Shown: positions 15,545 through 25,167, numbered from the stretch's first letter. The stretch is 64,000 nt of DNA from Arcanobacterium wilhelmae (GCF_029632765.1 NZ_CP121247.1:806001-870000), one strand, 5' to 3'. A program made the numbers and translations. Notes: generated by a model from the letters alone, not told the origin.

Positions 15545-17313
15545 TGTTCACCTTCCTGCGCCAGCGCCCACGCGTACGCCTCATTTGACGCGGCGAGCTC
15601 AGCATGTGTGCCGCTTGCCACCACGCGCGCTATCCCGTCCACAGTACCAAGAACGATCACGCGATCGGCGGCCGCCAGCGCGGAGAGATGGTGAGTGACG
15701 AGCACGACTGCTCGTTCGCCGTCACCTGCGTGGAGCAAGTCCGCGATCAGTCGGTCCGCAGTTATAGGATCGAGGTGTTCGCCCGGTTCGTCGAGGAGCA
15801 AGAAATCGGCGGTCGAGGCGAGCGCGCGTGCCAGGAGTAGGCGACGTCTCTCTCCGCCCGACATCGTCGTGGCATCCGAGCCGAGTTGCGTTGCGAGGCC
15901 GTGCGGGAGCTGAGCGAGCCAATCGCCCAGGCCTGCGCGTTCGAGGAGCTCTCGCGCTTCGGCGTCGGTCACGTTCCCGCGGCCCACGCGTACGTTTTCG
16001 AGGACCGACGTGGCGAAGACGTGGGCGTCTTCTGCCGTGAGGATAAGTGTTTTGGAGACGTCGGCGCGCTCAAGTTCGCTGACCTCACGCCCGTCAAGCC
16101 GCACCGAACCCGTGTGTGGGGCGATGAGCCCGGCAAGCGTTGAGAGGAGAGTAGATTTTCCGATTCCGGAGGCGCCGACGATCGCGAGCGATTCTCCGCG
16201 GCGCACCTCCAGCGAGCCGATATACCCGACGTCGGGGCCACCGGGCCAGCCGATCGTGAGGTTGTTGGCGAGCAGGCCGGTGCCGTCGGGCTCGGCTGCG
16301 CGTTCGGCGTGCGCAGCGGCGACGTCGGCGCTGGGGGCGTCGGCGCCGTCGAGGATCTCCATGATCCGGCGTGCAGCGGCGGCAGAACGAATTAGTTGGA
16401 TGCCGGCGTCGGTCATTCGCTGGGTTGCTTCGAAACCGGACAGCGGCGTGAGCACACACACCACGTAGTTGACGGGCGAGAGATCGCCGGTAGCCACCTG
16501 CCAGCCGCCAATCGCGATCGCTGCCACGACAGTGATGCCGAGCGCGAGAATATCGAGCGCCGCAGCAAGCGCAAGTGGGCGTGCAGCAGCGTCGCGGTGG
16601 CGCTGGATGCGCGCCTCCGTCCGTTCTCGGGCCGCCTCCATCTGGGCGAGTCTGCCGGAAACGCGCAGTTCTGAGGCGTGTTCGAGCAACGTGAGCGAGT
16701 CCGAGCCGAGGACTGCGCGGTCTTCTACGTGCGCTTCTTGCCACGCCGCGCCGTGCATCGCAACCCACGGGGCTGCGATGCCGGCGATCGCAAGGCACAG
16801 CGCGAACACGAGGCCGATCAGGGGCGAAAGGATCCCCACGATCGCCAAAGAAATCAGCGAGACTGTGAGCGCGACGGCGGCCGGGAGCATCGATCTGACG
16901 ACAAGGTTTCCCACCTCATCGACGTCGGCGCCGGTACGGGCCAGCAGATCCCCGCGCTTGAGCGACGCCACGCGATCTGTGCGGGCGTCCGCCAACGCTT
17001 GGTAAAGAGAGGTGCGCAGGTTCGACATGCCGTAGAGCGCCACCCAGTGGGAGGCGATGCGCTCGAGGTAGCGGAAAATCGCCTTGCCGACGCCGAAGGC
17101 GCGAACGCCCACCGAGGCGACCGACAGGTCGAGGACGGGCGGGAGTTGCGCTGCGCGGGCGATGAGCCATGCGGAGGTGGCGCCGAGCGCTACGCCGGAG
17201 CCGATTGCTCCGGTGCCGGCCGCAACCGACGCTGCGAATTTCGCTTTGTCGTAGTCGAGGAGTTCGATGGCGCGCTTGAGTGCCGCGCGGTCTGCTTTGC
17301 TCAGCACGCTCAT
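15541..17313 (-). CDS. cydC: Heterodimeric ABC exporter CydDC, subunit CydC
   Basis: 590-aa half-transporter needed to assemble cytochrome bd by exporting thiols (cysteine/glutathione) and influencing haem insertion. N-terminal membrane domain (residues about 1-330, e.g. SLISLAIVGILSPLIGLVFAL), then an ATPase with Walker A GASGIGKST, signature MSGGERRRLLLARALA and Walker B DFLLLDEPGEHLD. The start overlaps the cydD stop (ATGA) and the stop overlaps the kinase gene. Confidence 0.93.
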   Translation of the reverse strand: MSVLSKADRAALKRAIELLDYDKAKFAASVAAGTGAIGSGVALGATSAWLIARAAQLPPVLDLSVASVGVRAFGVGKAIFRYLERIASHWVALYGMSNLRTSLYQALADARTDRVASLKRGDLLARTGADVDEVGNLVVRSMLPAAVALTVSLISLAIVGILSPLIGLVFALCLAIAGIAAPWVAMHGAAWQEAHVEDRAVLGSDSLTLLEHASELRVSGRLAQMEAARERTEARIQRHRDAAARPLALAAALDILALGITVVAAIAIGGWQVATGDLSPVNYVVCVLTPLSGFEATQRMTDAGIQLIRSAAAARRIMEILDGADAPSADVAAAHAERAAEPDGTGLLANNLTIGWPGGPDVGYIGSLEVRRGESLAIVGASGIGKSTLLSTLAGLIAPHTGSVRLDGREVSELERADVSKTLILTAEDAHVFATSVLENVRVGRGNVTDAEARELLERAGLGDWLAQLPHGLATQLGSDATTMSGGERRRLLLARALASTADFLLLDEPGEHLDPITADRLIADLLHAGDGERAVVLVTHHLSALAAADRVIVLGTVDGIARVVASGTHAELAASNEAYAWALAQEGEQ

Positions 17314-19064
17314 CGGGTGCCTCCGTTCCTCAGGGCCGCTGGGATCGCAAAGTCGGCTTCGCCGTCGAGCACGCGGTTCACGGCCTCGATGGCGCGCCGG
17401 CGGGCGGCGTCGGCAGCGAGTTCAGCGCTAATGTCACGCGTTCCGGAGCGGACGTCGATCACGTGGTCCGCCAGTGCAACCATCGCGGCACGGTGCGCGA
17501 TTACCAGCACGGTGTGTCCGCGCCGGCGAAGTTCCTTCACGACGTCGCTCACGTAGGTTTCGCTGGACGCGTCCAGGTGGGCGGAGGGCTCGTCGAGAAC
17601 GACAAGGGCGCGCGGGGAAACGAGTGCGCGAGTGAGCGCGAGTCGTTGACGTTGGCCGACTGACAGGCCCACCCCGCCCGAGCCGATGCGCGTGTCCCAG
17701 CCGTCGGGGAGCGAGGCAACGACGTCGGAGAAACCGGTGAGCGCGGCGGCCTGCGCGGCTTCCTCAGGGGATGCGCCGAGGTTGTCCGCTACTGTGCCCG
17801 GGATGAGGGCGGGGCGTTGCGGCACCCACGTGATTTGGTTCCACAGCGACTCACGGTCGATGTTTTCGAGGGGGATCGATCCGATCCGAATAGTGCCTTC
17901 CGACGGCTGGAGGAGCCCAAGGAGCATCGACACAGCCGTAGTTTTTCCCGCTCCAGATGGGCCGCGCAGCACAGTCACTTTTCCGGGTTCGACGACGCCG
18001 GTGAGGCCGGCAGGCGCGACGGTCGCGCGGCCTTCGGCGAACATGGACACGCCGTTGAATTTGATGGGTGTGGAGGCGAGGTCAGGTGCGGTGACACCGT
18101 CGTCGTGGGTGGGAAGTGGCGTGGTGAGGAGGGTGAGTGCGGCGTCCACTGCGGCCACGCCGTTCGCTGACGCGTGGAACTGTGTGCCGACTTCGCGAAG
18201 TGGGCGGAGGATTTCGGGCGTAAGCATGATGAGGATCAGGCCGTGTGCCAGCAGAATTGAGCCGCCCACCATGCGGAAGCCGACCTCGACAGCGACGAGC
18301 GCCGTGGTGAGCGTGGTGAGGAACTCGAGGGCGGCGCCGGAGAGGAACGCGACGGCGAGGGTTTGCAGAGTGGAGGATGCGAAGCGATCGCCGAGGGTCT
18401 TCACATGGGCGCCCGGGCCCTTCTCGCGGCCAAGTGCCTTGAGTGTGGGCAAGCCGGCGAGGAGATCGAGGAGCTGCGCGGATTGCTCTTCCATCGTCTT
18501 CAGGCGCTTGGCAGAATAACGCGCGGTGAGCTTGCCGATGAGGATCATGAAAAGAGGCACGAGCGGGATACATGCGGCAACGAGCAACGCCGAGGGCCAG
18601 TCAAGGATCGCGACGACGAGGAGTAGGGCTGGCATCGCGATAGCGGTGAGGAACAGTTCGGGCAGGAACTTCACGAAGTAGTCTTCGAGATCGTCCAGGC
18701 CACGGGTAGCGAGCGTGACGATCTTGGGGGAGTGCCCGTCGGAGAGCCAGCGTTCGCCCATGTCGCCCGCGTGGCGAAGAACCTGGCCGCGCAGATCGGC
18801 GATCACTTTTAACGCTGCGCGGTGGCCGATCGACTTCTGAACATATGTGACAGCTGCGCGGGCAAGGAGCACACCTGCGAGCGCGAGGACGAGACGCGCC
18901 GTGGTAGGGCTATTGCCGTAGAAAATGGGTTCAACCGCGTATGCGATGAGGAACACCTGTGCCGTGATCGACGCGGTGGAAAGCAAACCAAGCCCCACAA
19001 GGAATGCGATATAGGCGCGGGTGGCAGAAGCGTAACGGATCAGGCGCGGGTCAAACGGCTTCAC
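17310..19064 (-). CDS. cydD: Heterodimeric ABC exporter CydDC, subunit CydD
   Basis: 584-aa partner of CydC. Six-helix membrane domain, then ATPase motifs Walker A GPSGAGKTT, signature LSVGQRQRLALTRALV (the usual S-G-G is S-V-G here) and Walker B ALVVLDEPSAHLD, with H-loop VIAHR. GTG start with an AAAGGACAG site. Lies 183 bp after cydB, beyond a strong hairpin, so cydDC-kinase expression may be partly uncoupled from cydAB. Confidence 0.93.
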   Translation of the reverse strand: MKPFDPRLIRYASATRAYIAFLVGLGLLSTASITAQVFLIAYAVEPIFYGNSPTTARLVLALAGVLLARAAVTYVQKSIGHRAALKVIADLRGQVLRHAGDMGERWLSDGHSPKIVTLATRGLDDLEDYFVKFLPELFLTAIAMPALLLVVAILDWPSALLVAACIPLVPLFMILIGKLTARYSAKRLKTMEEQSAQLLDLLAGLPTLKALGREKGPGAHVKTLGDRFASSTLQTLAVAFLSGAALEFLTTLTTALVAVEVGFRMVGGSILLAHGLILIMLTPEILRPLREVGTQFHASANGVAAVDAALTLLTTPLPTHDDGVTAPDLASTPIKFNGVSMFAEGRATVAPAGLTGVVEPGKVTVLRGPSGAGKTTAVSMLLGLLQPSEGTIRIGSIPLENIDRESLWNQITWVPQRPALIPGTVADNLGASPEEAAQAAALTGFSDVVASLPDGWDTRIGSGGVGLSVGQRQRLALTRALVSPRALVVLDEPSAHLDASSETYVSDVVKELRRRGHTVLVIAHRAAMVALADHVIDVRSGTRDISAELAADAARRRAIEAVNRVLDGEADFAIPAALRNGGTR

Positions 19065-19200
19065 GAATAGCTGTCCTTTCTTTCACCTGGACATTTTACC
19101 GGGCCGGCCAGTGAGAAAACGAATGCGATGGGAGGTAATCCTCCCCATAAATGCAGGAAGTGATCCTCCCAGGAATAATAAGCTCGCCGGTGAAAACCAA

Positions 19201-19232
19201 TGCGGGCGGGTGGGGAACCCCACCCGCCCGCA
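19201..19232 (-). terminator. Strong hairpin between cydB and cydD
   Basis: Perfect 15-bp GC-rich stem (19201-19215 with 19218-19232), just after the cydB stop on the minus strand. Likely an attenuating terminator that lowers read-through from cydAB into cydDC. Confidence 0.7.
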
Positions 19233-19247
19233 TGAGCAATAGCGCGA

Positions 19248-20375
19248 TTACTTCGCAGTTTCGAATGCGCGCACCTGCGGGCCCAGGCCCGCAGGCTTCT
19301 CGGGCACATTCTCCACAGCCATACGAGCCGCGAACGACTTGTAGGCCCAGAACGTGTAGCCAAGCACAATCGGAACGAAGATCACGGCGGCGATCGTCAT
19401 GATCGTCTGGGTCGGAGAAGTCGCCGATGCCTGGACGAGCGTGAGGTTGTACTTCTCGTTCACGTACGACTTCAGGGCGTTAGCACCGAAGGTCAAGAAC
19501 ACGAACACAACCGCGAACGCGATCGCAGTGAACGACGCGAAGAAGGCTGCCACGTCCTTGTTCTGCTGGGCGAAGAATGCCGCAGCGATGAACGCGAGCG
19601 CGGCCACGAGCAACGGAATGATGCTCAGAGCGTTTGCCGAGTAGGCGAAGTTCGCCCACAGGCCCCAGATCGCAGCGCCGGCAACCGTGACCAGCGTGAG
19701 CTTCTTGGCGAGCTCCATGTTGCGAACTGAGAACTCCCCGCGCGTCTTAATCGCCATGTAGAGCGCGCCGTGGGTGGCGAAGATCGCCAGGAACACGAGG
19801 CCGGAGAACACGGTGAACGGGGTGAACAGCGAGAAGAAGCCACCGGTGAGGAAGTGGTTATCGCCAGCCTTCAAAGCTGCGTCCACTGCGTTCGGATCAG
19901 CAGCCTTGAACACGCCGTTTTCGTAGTGGCCAACCTCGATCGCCATGCCCTGCACCAAGTTACCGAAGGCAACACCCCACACGAGGGTGGCGAGCCAAGC
20001 GACTGTGGTGTGTAGGGTATCCCAGGTGTTGCGCCACTTCGCTGTGTTGATCTTGCCGCGCCACTCAAGTGCACAGATGCGGATGATGAGCAGGAGCAGG
20101 ATCAGGACGAGAGCGGTGTACATGCCCGAGAACATCGTGGCGTACCAGGCCGGGAAAGCGGCGAAGGTTGCGCCACCGGCGGTCAGGAGGAACACCTCGT
20201 TGCCGTCCCAGTGCGGGCCAATCGTGCCGAGTGCCAGGCGGCGCTCACGATCATTTTTCGACACAATCGGTATGAGCATGCCGACGCCGAAGCCGAAGCC
20301 TTCGAGCGTGAGGTAGCCGATCCACAGAACGGCGATCAGGATAAACCAGAGAATCTGAAGAAAAGTAAGTTCCAT
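19248..20375 (-). CDS. cydB: Cytochrome bd ubiquinol oxidase subunit II
   Basis: 375-aa membrane subunit of the high-affinity terminal oxidase. It begins with the family block LQILWFILIAVLWIGYLTLE and FGFGVGML, has GPHWDGNEVFLLTAGGATFAAFP (conserved W/N/E region) and eight or nine predicted helices. A polar C-terminal tail of about 15 residues follows. Start has AAGGAGAG. 11 nt downstream of cydA. Confidence 0.95.
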   Translation of the reverse strand: MELTFLQILWFILIAVLWIGYLTLEGFGFGVGMLIPIVSKNDRERRLALGTIGPHWDGNEVFLLTAGGATFAAFPAWYATMFSGMYTALVLILLLLIIRICALEWRGKINTAKWRNTWDTLHTTVAWLATLVWGVAFGNLVQGMAIEVGHYENGVFKAADPNAVDAALKAGDNHFLTGGFFSLFTPFTVFSGLVFLAIFATHGALYMAIKTRGEFSVRNMELAKKLTLVTVAGAAIWGLWANFAYSANALSIIPLLVAALAFIAAAFFAQQNKDVAAFFASFTAIAFAVVFVFLTFGANALKSYVNEKYNLTLVQASATSPTQTIMTIAAVIFVPIVLGYTFWAYKSFAARMAVENVPEKPAGLGPQVRAFETAK

Positions 20376-20386
20376 GATGACTCTCC

Positions 20387-21892
20387 TTAGTAGTTGAAGC
20401 TCAGGGTAGCGTTCGGCTCGGCCTTGAGGTCAACCGGCTTCACCTCGTAGTCGGCATTCGTGTTGATGCCTTCCTTGGCGTAGCGCTTAACCAGCAGGAA
20501 CCAGACGATTCCGAGAGCCGCGTAGAGGAGCGTGAATGCGAGCATCGAGATCACGATTTCTGCGGACAGAACCGTGGGCGAGACTGCATTCTCGGTGAGG
20601 AGCTTGACCATCTGGTTCGAATCCTTGACGCCCATCTCAGCAACGATCGGGTAAACAACCCACGGCTGGCGGCCCATCTCGGTAAGAATCCAACCGAAGA
20701 TCGAGGCGATGTAGGGGAACGGAATCGTCCAGATGAAAAGCTTCGCGAGTCCCTTCGAGGTCGGGAGCTTGTCGCCCTTGATGGCCGCCAAACCGACGAT
20801 CGATAGAATGAACGAGGCGAAGCCAAGGCCCATCATGATGCGGAACGAGTAGAACGACACGAACACGTTCGGGATGTAGTTGACCGGCATGCCGTTGACT
20901 TCAGCGCCGAACTGCTTCGCGAACTGCTCCTGAAGATCCTTCGTGCCCGGGATGTAGGAATCCGGACCCGAGAAGTGGTTCGTGGCCGCAAACGACTCGA
21001 GGCCAGGAATCGGCAACGTGATCACGGAATCGGGGCCAAGCTCGGTGGAGGTGAGTGCCAAGCCGAGCGGGTGGGCCTCGCCACCTTCGTAGATACCCAT
21101 CGCAGCGGACATTTTAGTGGGCTGGATTTCGCCGACGTGCTGGCCCATGAAGTGGCCAGTGCCGATGACGAGGAGCGAGGACACAAGCATGGTGACCAGA
21201 CCGAAGTGAGCCGCAGGCTTCCAGTAGTTGGTCGCTTCAGCGGTGTCGCCAGCGTTCATCCGGCGGACCAGCCACCACAGCGAAATGCCAGCGATGAGTG
21301 AGCCAGCCACGAGGAGCGACGCAGTAATCGTGTGAGCGAAGGCGTACAAGGTGGTGGGGGAGAAGATAACCTTCAGGAAGCCACCCATGCCGTCGAGCTC
21401 TGCGCGGCCCGTTTCCGGGTTGAAAACAGCGCCAACAGGGTGCTGCATGAAGGAGTTCGCGGCCAAGATGAACAGGGCTGAGATGTTGGTGCCGAGGGCC
21501 GCCAACCAGATAGAAGCGGTGTGAGCCTTGGGCGACACGCGGCCGCGACCAAAGATCCACACGCCAAGGAAAACGGACTCCAGGAAAAATGCGAGGAGCG
21601 CCTCAAATGCAAGAGGGGCGCCGAAGATGTCGCCCACGAAGAGGGAGTACTGCGACCAGTTCATACCGAACTGGAATTCCTGGACGATGCCGGTAGCCAC
21701 ACCGAGGGCAAAGTTAATCAGCAGAATCTTGCCGAAGAACTCAGAGAGACGGAGCCAACGCTGGTCTCCGCTCTTGAGCCATCGAGTCTGCATCACTGCA
21801 ACCAGTGGCGACAGTCCGATCGTCAACGGCACCAACAAAAAGTGGTACACCGTTGTGATACCGAACTGCCAACGTGCGAGGTCGACGTTCAC
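20387..21892 (-). CDS. cydA: Cytochrome bd ubiquinol oxidase subunit I
   Basis: 501-aa catalytic subunit carrying haems b558, b595 and d. Start is GTG 21892, chosen because it fits the family N-terminus (VDLARWQFGITTVYHFLLVPLTIG, haem-ligand His in TTVYHF) and has a GAAAGGTGATC ribosome site; the frame is open further upstream without either. Conserved GRQPWVVYPIVAEMG is present. The quinol-loop region is short, as usual for Gram-positive CydA. First gene of the operon. Confidence 0.95.
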   Translation of the reverse strand: MNVDLARWQFGITTVYHFLLVPLTIGLSPLVAVMQTRWLKSGDQRWLRLSEFFGKILLINFALGVATGIVQEFQFGMNWSQYSLFVGDIFGAPLAFEALLAFFLESVFLGVWIFGRGRVSPKAHTASIWLAALGTNISALFILAANSFMQHPVGAVFNPETGRAELDGMGGFLKVIFSPTTLYAFAHTITASLLVAGSLIAGISLWWLVRRMNAGDTAEATNYWKPAAHFGLVTMLVSSLLVIGTGHFMGQHVGEIQPTKMSAAMGIYEGGEAHPLGLALTSTELGPDSVITLPIPGLESFAATNHFSGPDSYIPGTKDLQEQFAKQFGAEVNGMPVNYIPNVFVSFYSFRIMMGLGFASFILSIVGLAAIKGDKLPTSKGLAKLFIWTIPFPYIASIFGWILTEMGRQPWVVYPIVAEMGVKDSNQMVKLLTENAVSPTVLSAEIVISMLAFTLLYAALGIVWFLLVKRYAKEGINTNADYEVKPVDLKAEPNATLSFNY

Positions 21893-22180
21893 TCGATCAC
21901 CTTTCTTAGACGTTGTGTCGGCTCGATTGCTCGAACCGGGTAGCTGATGTTGGTCGGTGAGTAAGACCCACATCAGGCTCTGACCTCTCTATCTTCCCGG
22001 TTTTCTTGACGTTTTTCCATCTCTTAGAGCTGAATTTAGGTGCTGTTATCTTCATCGCGTTTATGACACTCTTCGGAGTGTGTGTAAGAAAATCCGCCTT
22101 TCGGTGAGTTGCCGCGTTTTCGAGGGAAACTATTTTTCTGACACCTGGATTTTTAGGCGTAATTCAGGGAAGCCTAACTG

Positions 22181-22194
22181 GGGACGTAGGTCCT
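22181..22194. promoter_or_regulatory. DosR/DevR-box-like palindrome upstream of cydA
   Basis: GGGAC-GTAG-GTCCT matches the core of the DosR consensus GGGAC-N4-GTCCC with one mismatch. A DevR-type regulator and DevS-type kinase are encoded in and opposite the operon downstream, so it is a candidate operator. Confidence 0.45.
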
Positions 22195-22253
22195 AGAGCC
22201 GTTCTCTGACGTGGGAGTTTGCGGGGCTCTCCTCTTAATGGGGTTGCGCAGTG

Positions 22254-22259
22254 TAGAAT
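22254..22259 (+). promoter_or_regulatory. Probable rne -10 element
   Basis: TAGAAT lies 147 nt before the rne start, implying a leader of about 140 nt. Long leaders on RNase E mRNAs are known sites of autoregulation in other bacteria. No clear -35 is visible. Confidence 0.35.
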
Positions 22260-22405
22260 GGAGACAGGTGGAGAACATCGGTCCACATGGAGGAAGCGTG
22301 CGCCGCGAGAGCGTTGCAGCCCTTCCTTCACATAGAAGACTTCCGCGGGATCCCCGCGACTACCTGCGCGTAGCCGATGTATGCGTGCGCTACAGGAGAA
22401 TAATG

Positions 22406-25015
22406 ATGGCTGACGAAGCCAATGAGAAAGTGACCTCGAGCGAGGCCGCCGAGAAGAATACAACCAAACGTGCCGCTCGCCAGCGCAAGGCGCCTGCAAA
22501 GCATGAAGGCGCGGCAGAGTCGGTGGCGCAGTCGCTCGCCGAACTCGCCCAAGAGAAGGGGAAGTCGGTGTTTTCTGCGGCCGAGGAGGCGGAAACCACT
22601 CCAGATGTTGTAGCGCCAGCTCCGATGACCGCTCTTCTGTTCCAGGAGCCGGACGTCGAGAAGGCTGTCCGTACACGCCGAACCCGTAAGAAGGTTTCCG
22701 AGCCCGACGTCGACGCTCCGGAAGCCTCGGAAGAGTTCGCTGAGGAAGATGCTCCGAAGCGCCGCCGTCGCGGAACGCGAGGGGGTCGCAGGAGCGCCGA
22801 GGTCGAGGCGCCAAATTCAAGCGACGAGGAATCGGCTGAAGATTCCACTGATGAAACATCGAAGAAGAAGCGTACCCGACGTAAGAAGTCTGATGCCGCG
22901 GACGCGGTTGCTGAGAAGTCTGATGCGAAGACGGAATCGGGGGAGAGCTCGGAACCCAGCGAGGGGGAGGAAATCTCGGTGCGTCGCCGTCGTCGCCGCC
23001 GTTCTGATGCCGACGAAGTAACCGCTCCGAAGGGGTCGACACGTCTCGAAGCGAAGCGTCAGCGTCGCAAGGAAGGTCGCGCAGCTGGGCGTCGTCGCCA
23101 GACGATATCGGAAGCCGAGTATCTCGCACGTCGTGAGTCGGTTGAGCGTGAAATGCTCGTGCGTGAACGCGACGGATTGAACCAGATTGCAGTGATTGAA
23201 GACGGCGTGCTTGTCGAGCACTTCGTCGCGCGGCATACGCAAACGTCGATGGTGGGCAACGTCTACCTTGGGCGCGTGCAAAACGTGCTGCCATCGATGG
23301 AAGCTGCGTTCGTCGATATTGGAAAGGGCCGTAACGCAGTTCTTTACGCTGGCGAAGTGAACTGGGAAGCTGCGGGCTTAGAAGGTAAGCCGCGCAAGAT
23401 TGAGCAGGCGCTCAAGAGTGGCGATACTGTGCTCGTGCAGGTCACGAAGGATCCTATTGGGCATAAGGGTGCACGTCTTACCTCGCAAGTGACGCTTGCC
23501 GGCCGCCACCTCGTACTCGTCCCGAGTGGTGCCATGACGGGAATCTCCCGCAAGCTCCCCGAGCGTGAGCGAGCCCGCCTCAAGAAGATCCTCAAGGAGA
23601 TCGTTCCCGGAGATCATGGCGTCATCGTTCGCACCGCGGCGGAAGGTGCCACCGAAGAGCAGTTGCGTGACGACGTCGAGCGCCTGACAAAGGCCTGGAA
23701 AGACATCGAGGCGAAAGCGAAGTCCACAAAGAACGCCCCGTCATTGCTGAAGGGTGAGCCGGAGCTCGCCGTTCGCGTGGTCCGCGACATCTTCAACGAG
23801 GATTTCCGCGCCCTCAAAGTTCAAGGGCGCAACGCGTGGGAGACCATCTCCGAGTATGTCCGCGATCTGTCGCCCGAATTAATGGATCGCGTCGAGCATT
23901 GGGAATCGGATGCGGATATCTTCGCTGCCAACCGGGTCGATGAGCAGCTCCAGAAGGCGTTCGATCGCAAGGTGATCCTGCCCTCCGGCGGCTCGCTCGT
24001 GATCGACCGTACCGAGGCAATGACGGTGATTGACGTCAATACCGGCAAGTTCACGGGTTCGAAGGGTGGCACGCTCGAAGAGACCGTCACAATGAATAAC
24101 CTTGAGGCCGCTGAAGAGATTGTGCGACAGCTCCGGCTGCGCGATATCGGTGGAATCATCGTGGTGGACTTCATCGATATGGTGCTCGAGGCTAACCGGG
24201 ATCTCGTGTTGCGCCGTCTCATTGAGTGCTTGGGGCGCGATCGGACCCGCCACCAGGTGGCTGAGGTAACCAGCCTCGGACTGGTCCAGATGACGCGCAA
24301 GCGTGTCGGCCAGGGCCTCGTTGAGGCGTTCTCCACCACGTGTGAAGTTTGCGAGGGGCGTGGCTACATTACGCACGAACATCCTGTTGAGCGTGGAGAA
24401 ACCACCGAGCAGGCTGAGAAGGCCGACGCGAAGCGTGCCAAGGGGCGTGCAAAGAAGGCGAAGGCTGAGCCGGAAGTTGCCGACGATCCCAAGCGTTCAG
24501 AAGTAAAAGCTGCTCTGAACTCCATCGCTGCAGCGGCGGTGCATAAGCATGAGGAAAGTGAGGTTGATTCCGAGCTGAAGGCTGATGAGCAGGGCGAGGA
24601 AAAGTCGAAACGTGCCCGCGGGCGTCGGAGCCGTTCGAAGAGCTCGGACCAGATTGCCCAAAGTGCACCCAAGCAGGATAACCTGGGCGATTCTGATAAC
24701 GTTCACGATGCCCCGCACGCCGATGGTGAGGATGAGGCCTCTCAAGGGAAGGAGCGTCGCCGTTCCCGCTCCCGCAAGGGTGTGTCGCGGAACGGGGGTG
24801 CTGAGCCTGTCGAAGCCACCTCGAGTGCAGATGCGTCTCGTGAAGCCTCTCGTGACGTAGCAGGCCACGATGATGATGCCCATGCGTCGGCGCCTTCAGG
24901 GAATCGGGAGCGTGCCGTGACGACGGAGCGCAAGTCTCGAATCGTGTCGTCCTCCGGGACGATCACGCCGACGTCGTCTGCGTCATCGGCGTTCCTGAGC
25001 TTCCCTAAGAAGTAA
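22406..25015 (+). CDS. rne: Ribonuclease E/G family endoribonuclease
   Basis: Single-strand endoribonuclease that initiates mRNA decay and processes rRNA/tRNA. Start 22406 follows AGGAGA at 6 nt; a second ATG lies one codon upstream. About 869 aa. An acidic/basic, low-complexity N-terminal arm (about 1-230, with R-rich patches) precedes the catalytic core. The S1 domain is at about 280 (NVYLGRVQNVLPSMEAAFVD), the DNase I-like site has catalytic Asp in TVIDVNTGKF (about 542) and DFIDM (about 587), and the Zn-link CEVCEGRG is at about 648. A charged, disordered tail follows. This core-with-two-arms layout is typical of actinobacterial RNase E. Confidence 0.94.
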   Translation: MADEANEKVTSSEAAEKNTTKRAARQRKAPAKHEGAAESVAQSLAELAQEKGKSVFSAAEEAETTPDVVAPAPMTALLFQEPDVEKAVRTRRTRKKVSEPDVDAPEASEEFAEEDAPKRRRRGTRGGRRSAEVEAPNSSDEESAEDSTDETSKKKRTRRKKSDAADAVAEKSDAKTESGESSEPSEGEEISVRRRRRRRSDADEVTAPKGSTRLEAKRQRRKEGRAAGRRRQTISEAEYLARRESVEREMLVRERDGLNQIAVIEDGVLVEHFVARHTQTSMVGNVYLGRVQNVLPSMEAAFVDIGKGRNAVLYAGEVNWEAAGLEGKPRKIEQALKSGDTVLVQVTKDPIGHKGARLTSQVTLAGRHLVLVPSGAMTGISRKLPERERARLKKILKEIVPGDHGVIVRTAAEGATEEQLRDDVERLTKAWKDIEAKAKSTKNAPSLLKGEPELAVRVVRDIFNEDFRALKVQGRNAWETISEYVRDLSPELMDRVEHWESDADIFAANRVDEQLQKAFDRKVILPSGGSLVIDRTEAMTVIDVNTGKFTGSKGGTLEETVTMNNLEAAEEIVRQLRLRDIGGIIVVDFIDMVLEANRDLVLRRLIECLGRDRTRHQVAEVTSLGLVQMTRKRVGQGLVEAFSTTCEVCEGRGYITHEHPVERGETTEQAEKADAKRAKGRAKKAKAEPEVADDPKRSEVKAALNSIAAAAVHKHEESEVDSELKADEQGEEKSKRARGRRSRSKSSDQIAQSAPKQDNLGDSDNVHDAPHADGEDEASQGKERRRSRSRKGVSRNGGAEPVEATSSADASREASRDVAGHDDDAHASAPSGNRERAVTTERKSRIVSSSGTITPTSSASSAFLSFPKK

Positions 25016-25167
25016 AGAAAGAGGAGGCGAAACTGTGGCGTGCGTCGCCGTGTGTCAACTTGTTTCGCCCCTCAAATCCATCTAATATGGATTGTCGGCG
25101 CGTTGTTACGCGTCCCTAAAATCGTAAGTGCACTCCGGTGCATCCCAACTGACGGAAGATGAGCAAA

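Larger units (their letters stand above)
21893..22405. other. Divergent cydA-rne intergenic region
   Basis: 513 bp without a protein gene. It holds a DosR-like palindrome (22181-22194), a spaced inverted repeat TTAGGC...GCCTAA (22153-22158 with 22172-22177) and the probable rne promoter and leader. I could not place the cydA promoter with confidence; the cydA leader could be up to about 290 nt. Confidence 0.6.

Noticed and set aside
14417..15694. 425-codon open frame on the plus strand
   Set aside because: It lies opposite the GAF kinase and the start of cydC. Its product is Arg/His/Leu-rich without domains, while the minus-strand frames have full family motifs.
22164..23294. 376-codon open frame on the minus strand
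   Set aside because: Opposite the disordered N-terminal arm of RNase E; Arg/Pro/His-rich and without homology.
25021..25073. Terminator of rne
   Set aside because: GGCGAAAC/GTTTCGCC arms are only 8 bp with a long loop and no T run; could be structure in the rplU leader instead.
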